From Actinoplanes solisilvae (GTDB taxonomy: Bacteria; Actinomycetota; Actinomycetes; Mycobacteriales; Micromonosporaceae), in contig NZ_RJAC01000018.1 of NCBI RefSeq assembly GCF_003999975.1, positions 124,001 through 188,000 on the forward strand: a stretch of DNA of 64,000 nucleotides, given 5' to 3'. Within the stretch, counting starts at the first letter, position 1. Each line of letters opens with the position of its first letter. The position numbers and the translations under genes are program-made. Below, piece by piece: positions 60,820-64,000 of this stretch. Below the pieces are notes generated by a model. The model was not told where the DNA came from. It did no database searches and saw nothing but the letters and a program-made list of their open reading frames with translations.

Positions 60820-61844
60820 CCCAGTCCGTGATCACGCAGGCTCCGGCCGACGGGGCCGACGTTGCCGTGGCCGCGAGCAACCCGAGGCTGCGGTGGATCC
60901 TGCTCGCGGCCGGCCTGGTGGCGGCGCTGGCGCTGCCCTGGTTCGTGTATCCGCCGGTGGCGATGGACATCGTGGCGCTGGCGCTGTTCGCGATCGCTCT
61001 GGACATCCTGCTCGGCTACACCGGTCTGCTGTCCTTCGGACACGCGGCGTTCTGGGGCAGCTCGGCGTATGTGACCGGTCTGATCGCCACGCATTACGGC
61101 CTGCCGTTCCCGGTGGCCGTCATCGGTGGCGCGGTCTTCGCGATGATTCTCGCGCTTCCCATCGGGTACGTGTCGGTGCGCCGCTCCGGGATCTATTTCG
61201 CGATGGTCACCCTCGCCTTCGCCCAGATGGTCTACTTCATCGGCTATCAGTGGAGCGACCTGACGGGCGGCGAGAACGGGCTGCAAGGCGTACCCCGGTC
61301 GTTCTTCGGCATCGAAGCGGTCGAGACCGACTCGTTCTACTTCTATTACGCGGCCCTGCCGATCCTGCTGTTCGGCATGTGGGCGGCGTGGCGGATCGTG
61401 CACTCGCCGTTCGGGCGGGTGCTGGTGTCGATCCGCGACAACGCGCCGCGTGCCCGGGCGCTCGGCTACGAGGTCGACAAATACAAGGCCGTCGCCTTCG
61501 TGCTCTCCGCCGGCCTGACCGGCCTGGCCGGTGGTGTGTTCGCCATCAGCCACGGGTTCGTCGCACTGACCGAACTGCACTGGACCACCTCGGGCGACGT
61601 CGTGCTGATGACGGTCCTCGGCGGCATCGGCACGTTGTGGGGCGGCATCGTGGGCGCGTTCCTGACCGTGATGCTCGCCGACTACCTCGCCTCCTCCGGC
61701 TTCCACGGCATCGACCTGATCACCGGCTCGGTCTTCGTCCTCGTGGTGCTGCTGTTCCGCCGCGGAGTCTGGGGTACCGTCCGCCACCAGTGGAATTCCC
61801 GGCGGCGGCGCCGCACAACGTCAGGAGAGGGCACCGGTCGGTGA
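60816..61844 (+). CDS. LivM-type ABC transporter permease
   Basis: 342 residues, about nine helices. The LivM-typical motif is LDILLGYTGLLSFGHAAFWG; YVSVRRSGIYFAMVTLAFAQ, the coupling loop VSIRDNAPRARALGYEVDKYK and VVLMTVLGGIGTLWGGIVGA follow. ATG overlaps the LivH stop (ATGA). The C-terminus is strongly basic (RRRRRTTSGEG). Its TGA overlaps the GTG of the tetR gene. Confidence 0.94.
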   Translation: MTQSVITQAPADGADVAVAASNPRLRWILLAAGLVAALALPWFVYPPVAMDIVALALFAIALDILLGYTGLLSFGHAAFWGSSAYVTGLIATHYGLPFPVAVIGGAVFAMILALPIGYVSVRRSGIYFAMVTLAFAQMVYFIGYQWSDLTGGENGLQGVPRSFFGIEAVETDSFYFYYAALPILLFGMWAAWRIVHSPFGRVLVSIRDNAPRARALGYEVDKYKAVAFVLSAGLTGLAGGVFAISHGFVALTELHWTTSGDVVLMTVLGGIGTLWGGIVGAFLTVMLADYLASSGFHGIDLITGSVFVLVVLLFRRGVWGTVRHQWNSRRRRRTTSGEGTGR

Positions 61845-62521
61845 CTTCGCGGAGAATACTCGACACCAAGTACCGGATCTCGGAAACGGCGATGGCCCTG
61901 TTCCTGAAGGAGGGCTACGCGAACGTCACGGTCGAGGCCGTCGCCGAGGCGTCCAGCGTGTCCCGCCGTACTGTTTTCCGGCATTTCGAAAGCAAAGACG
62001 AACTCGTCTTCCCGGACCACACCGAACGCCTCGGGCTGGTCGAGCGGTGTCTCGCGGCGGCTCCGGAAGGCTCCGATCCGGTGGATGCCGTCATCACGGC
62101 CACCGCGGAGTCGCTGCGTGAGTTCCTCAGCCGGCCCGAACTCGTCCTCCGGCGCTACAAACTGACGCGTATCGTGCCCGAGTTACGCAAGCGGGAGGTC
62201 GTCGAACACGAGCGGTACGTGGCACTGACCCGGTCGTACCTGCGCGATCATCTCCCGCCCGACGCACCCCCGTTCCAGCCGATGGCCCTCGCCGCCCTCA
62301 TCGACGCGATCCACCGATCGGCGCTCGGCAACTGGGTACGCGGCGGCGGCGCCACCGACCCCGAGGCCGAACTGATGGCGGGCATGGAATGGGTGCGCCG
62401 CATGGTGGATCACCAGTCGGCGTTCTCGACCGCTCCTCTGCTTCTCGCGGTGCTCCCCGACACGCCGCAGACCCGCCGCATGCTGACCTCGTTGAAGGAC
62501 GCCGCGGAGGAACTGCCCTGA
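61841..62521 (+). CDS. TetR-family regulator ending the esterase/ABC operon
   Basis: 226 residues from GTG 61841 (GTGA overlap with livM-type gene). TetR_N reads TKYRISETAMALFLKEGYANV, VEAVAEASSVSRRTVFRHFESKDELVF. The MftR/TetR_C-like rear half includes LVLRRYKLTRIVPELRKREV. Being the last gene of the operon, it probably acts as its feedback repressor or sensor of the imported compound. The 13-bp palindrome at 55556 is a candidate site. Confidence 0.92.
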   Translation: MTSRRILDTKYRISETAMALFLKEGYANVTVEAVAEASSVSRRTVFRHFESKDELVFPDHTERLGLVERCLAAAPEGSDPVDAVITATAESLREFLSRPELVLRRYKLTRIVPELRKREVVEHERYVALTRSYLRDHLPPDAPPFQPMALAALIDAIHRSALGNWVRGGGATDPEAELMAGMEWVRRMVDHQSAFSTAPLLLAVLPDTPQTRRMLTSLKDAAEELP

Positions 62522-62530
62522 CCACGGCGA

Positions 62531-63340
62531 TCAGTGATCTCGGTCCTGGCGGAGGAAGCACGACAGGAGGTGCCGGAACTCGCGCGGGTGCTCGATCGCC
62601 GGCACGTGTCCGCATCGACCGAGCACGTGAAGGCGGACGTCGATCAGGTGGTCGAGCAGGGGCAGGGCGGCGGTCGCGAGCGGGGTGATCCGGTCCTGGG
62701 CGCCGTGTACGAGCAGCACTGGCGCGCGGATCGCGGCCAGCGTCGGCGCCGTCAGGGTGAGGTCGGCGGCCCACCGTGCCCTGGGTGGAGGGAACAGCGA
62801 CGCGAATGCGGCCGCCCCCGTTCGCATCGCGGCCGCACGCGCGTCGACTGCCGAATCGGTCACGAGCGCCTGGTCGAGGAAAAGGCGACTCAGCATGTCT
62901 CGTGCCCCGAGCGGGCCGGGAGGGGCGGCCCAGAGCGCGTCGAGGTCGGCTGAGAGCGGCGCTCCGGGTGCTCCCATCGTCGAGACCGCGACGACATGGG
63001 TGACCTGCTGGGGGCGCGCGGCCGCCAATGCCAGCGCCACGGCACCGCCCATCGAGTGACCCACCACGGCGTAGTGCTGGGCCCCGAGGGCATCCATCAG
63101 TCCGGCGGCCTGCTCCGTCCACAGTCGCAGCCCGCCCCGGGAGCCCGCCGGGACCGGCGTACGGCCGAAGCCCGCCTGGTCGGGGGCCACCACGTGCCAG
63201 GACGGGCCGAGCGCCTGCGCCGTCGCCGCCCAGGCTCCGGATCCGGTCGTACCGGGTCCGGAGCCGTGCAGCATCAGAACCACGGGCCCGGCGCCGCTCT
63301 GCAGGACGTGGACCGGGGAGCCGTCGACGGTGACCGTCAC
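62531..63340 (-). CDS. Meta-cleavage-product-hydrolase-like alpha/beta hydrolase
   Basis: 269 residues. VVLMLHGSGPGTTGSGAW is the extended oxyanion motif typical of C-C hydrolases (MhpC/BphD/HsaD) of aromatic ring-cleavage pathways; DQAGFGRTPVP, the elbow VGHSMGGAVAL (Ser96), acid HGAQDRITPL and His in GRCGHVPAIEHP follow. It might degrade products of the imported aromatics, but no ring-cleavage dioxygenase is in the window. GTG 63340 overlaps the stop of the DJ-1/PfpI gene (GTGA), so the two form an operon, convergent with tetR. Confidence 0.88.
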   Translation of the reverse strand: MTVTVDGSPVHVLQSGAGPVVLMLHGSGPGTTGSGAWAATAQALGPSWHVVAPDQAGFGRTPVPAGSRGGLRLWTEQAAGLMDALGAQHYAVVGHSMGGAVALALAAARPQQVTHVVAVSTMGAPGAPLSADLDALWAAPPGPLGARDMLSRLFLDQALVTDSAVDARAAAMRTGAAAFASLFPPPRARWAADLTLTAPTLAAIRAPVLLVHGAQDRITPLATAALPLLDHLIDVRLHVLGRCGHVPAIEHPREFRHLLSCFLRQDRDH

Positions 63341-63900
63341 GCGGAGTTGACGGACTTCGAGAAGACCTCCATCATCGCCCGGCCGAACTGCGGCATGTCG
63401 GGCCAGCCCCGGCAGGAGACGAGGTTGCCGTCCACGACGTCGGGAGCGTCGATGACCGTCGCGCCCGCGTTCTCCATGTCACCGGTGATCGGCGGGAAGC
63501 ACGCCGTCTTGCGACCTTTCAGCAGCCCGTAGACCGCCGGCACCTGCGCGCCGTGGCACACCAGCGCGATGGGGAGGTTGCGCGCGAAGAAGTGCTCGGT
63601 GATGCGCCGGACGTCGGCGTCGACCCGGATCCACTCGGGGGCCCGTCCGCCGGGGATGATGAGGGCGTCGTAGCGCTCGACGTCGACCTCGGCCCAGGGC
63701 ACGTCGACCGGCAGCTTCCGGCCGTTCTTCTCCACGTAGGCGTCGGAGTTGGGGTCGAACTCGTGGATGACCAGTTGCACGTCACGCAGCGTCCGTGACG
63801 AGACGTCCACGTCCCAGCCGCCCTCCTGCACGCGGTAGTAGGGATACATGGTGTCGAGCTCCTCGGCGGCGTCGCCGGTCAGGAGCAGCGCTCTGGGCAC
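63337..63900 (-). CDS. DJ-1/PfpI-family protein
   Basis: 187 residues. MPRALLLTGDAAEELDTMYPYYRVQEGG and DALIIPGGRAPEWIR match PfpI-like class I glutamine-amidotransferase folds. The nucleophile Cys115 is in ALVCHGAQVPAVYGLLKGRK. Members are chaperones, glyoxalase/deglycase-like enzymes or peptidases; the GDAAEELDTMYPYYR start is that of a distinct bacterial subgroup of unknown reaction. First gene of a two-gene operon with the C-C hydrolase-like enzyme. Confidence 0.9.
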   Translation of the reverse strand: MPRALLLTGDAAEELDTMYPYYRVQEGGWDVDVSSRTLRDVQLVIHEFDPNSDAYVEKNGRKLPVDVPWAEVDVERYDALIIPGGRAPEWIRVDADVRRITEHFFARNLPIALVCHGAQVPAVYGLLKGRKTACFPPITGDMENAGATVIDAPDVVDGNLVSCRGWPDMPQFGRAMMEVFSKSVNSA

Positions 63901-63935
63901 CTGCTTCTCCTCGCATCTGGGGGCGGTTTAGGCAA

Positions 63936-63955
63936 ATCCAATCCGATCCGATCCG
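63936..63955. repeat. Tandem ATCCG pentamer repeat
   Basis: ATCCA-ATCCG-ATCCG-ATCCG, four 5-bp units, in the upstream region of the DJ-1/PfpI gene, 36-55 bp before its ATG. It may sit in the promoter; no clear -10/-35 pair was found. The last 100 bases contain no other gene. Confidence 0.6.
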
Positions 63956-64000
63956 GTCGAACCAGCATTCCCCGGCCCGGCCCGCCCGTCAAGCCTCCAC

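Overview
The window is high-GC DNA (about 70 % by eye) with strong G/C wobble bias, many GTG starts and many 1-4 nt stop/start overlaps. A mycothiol-type maleylpyruvate isomerase, a SigB/SigF-class sigma factor, large LAL-type LuxR regulators, a STAS/anti-sigma remnant and many secreted carbohydrate-active enzymes point to a soil actinomycete. A Micromonosporaceae (Actinoplanes-like) chromosome is my best inference; no marker gene proves it. I see no rRNA, tRNA, CRISPR array or intact transposase.

Layout. 1-6.2 kb: a NarL-type two-component pair (kinase cut by the window edge), a decayed STAS/anti-sigma-kinase gene, an Acg-type nitroreductase, a DoxX membrane protein, two small genes and a SigB/SigF-like sigma factor. 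6.3-9.4 kb: divergent secreted lipase and GH76 mannanase, the latter behind a promoter with a LacI-type palindrome. 9.5-20.5 kb: an SDR and three TetR regulators with readable operators, a LAL regulator, and a dense run of alpha/beta hydrolases, including a two-domain fusion, beside decayed genes. 20.7-23.0 kb: a two-gene EACC1-caspase operon, the best candidate for an unusual biological system. 23.2-31.7 kb: maleylpyruvate isomerase-type enzyme, DUF4331 protein, a molybdoenzyme/cytochrome b operon, DUF4132 protein and a membrane GAF/PAS sensor without an output domain.

31.9-41.4 kb: an extracellular-polysaccharide region. It holds a Tat-exported polysaccharide deacetylase, a 35-residue membrane protein coupled to a hyaluronan-synthase-like glycosyltransferase, a GH26-like lipoprotein, a UDP-sugar dehydrogenase and a GH16-like protein, then two small secreted proteins. 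41.6-53.9 kb: gene remnants, an NmrA-like/LysR divergent pair, two more LAL regulators, an NAD-binding protein with a CPBP protease, a response-regulator pseudogene and a Ser/Thr kinase with an outer sensor domain. 54.0-64 kb: a GH10 xylanase with promoter and operator, then a fully overlapping operon (tannase/feruloyl esterase, LivG, LivF, binding protein, LivH, LivM, TetR) that looks like release plus import of plant phenolics. It is followed by a C-C hydrolase-like enzyme and a DJ-1/PfpI protein.

Two themes recur. One is plant-polymer attack (mannanase, xylanase, feruloyl esterase with an importer). The other is gene decay in which start and end of a gene survive while the middle is gone (2052-2682, 17657-17816, 41661-41845), alongside truncated MFS and response-regulator fragments. 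Function calls rest on motif recognition only; no database search was possible.
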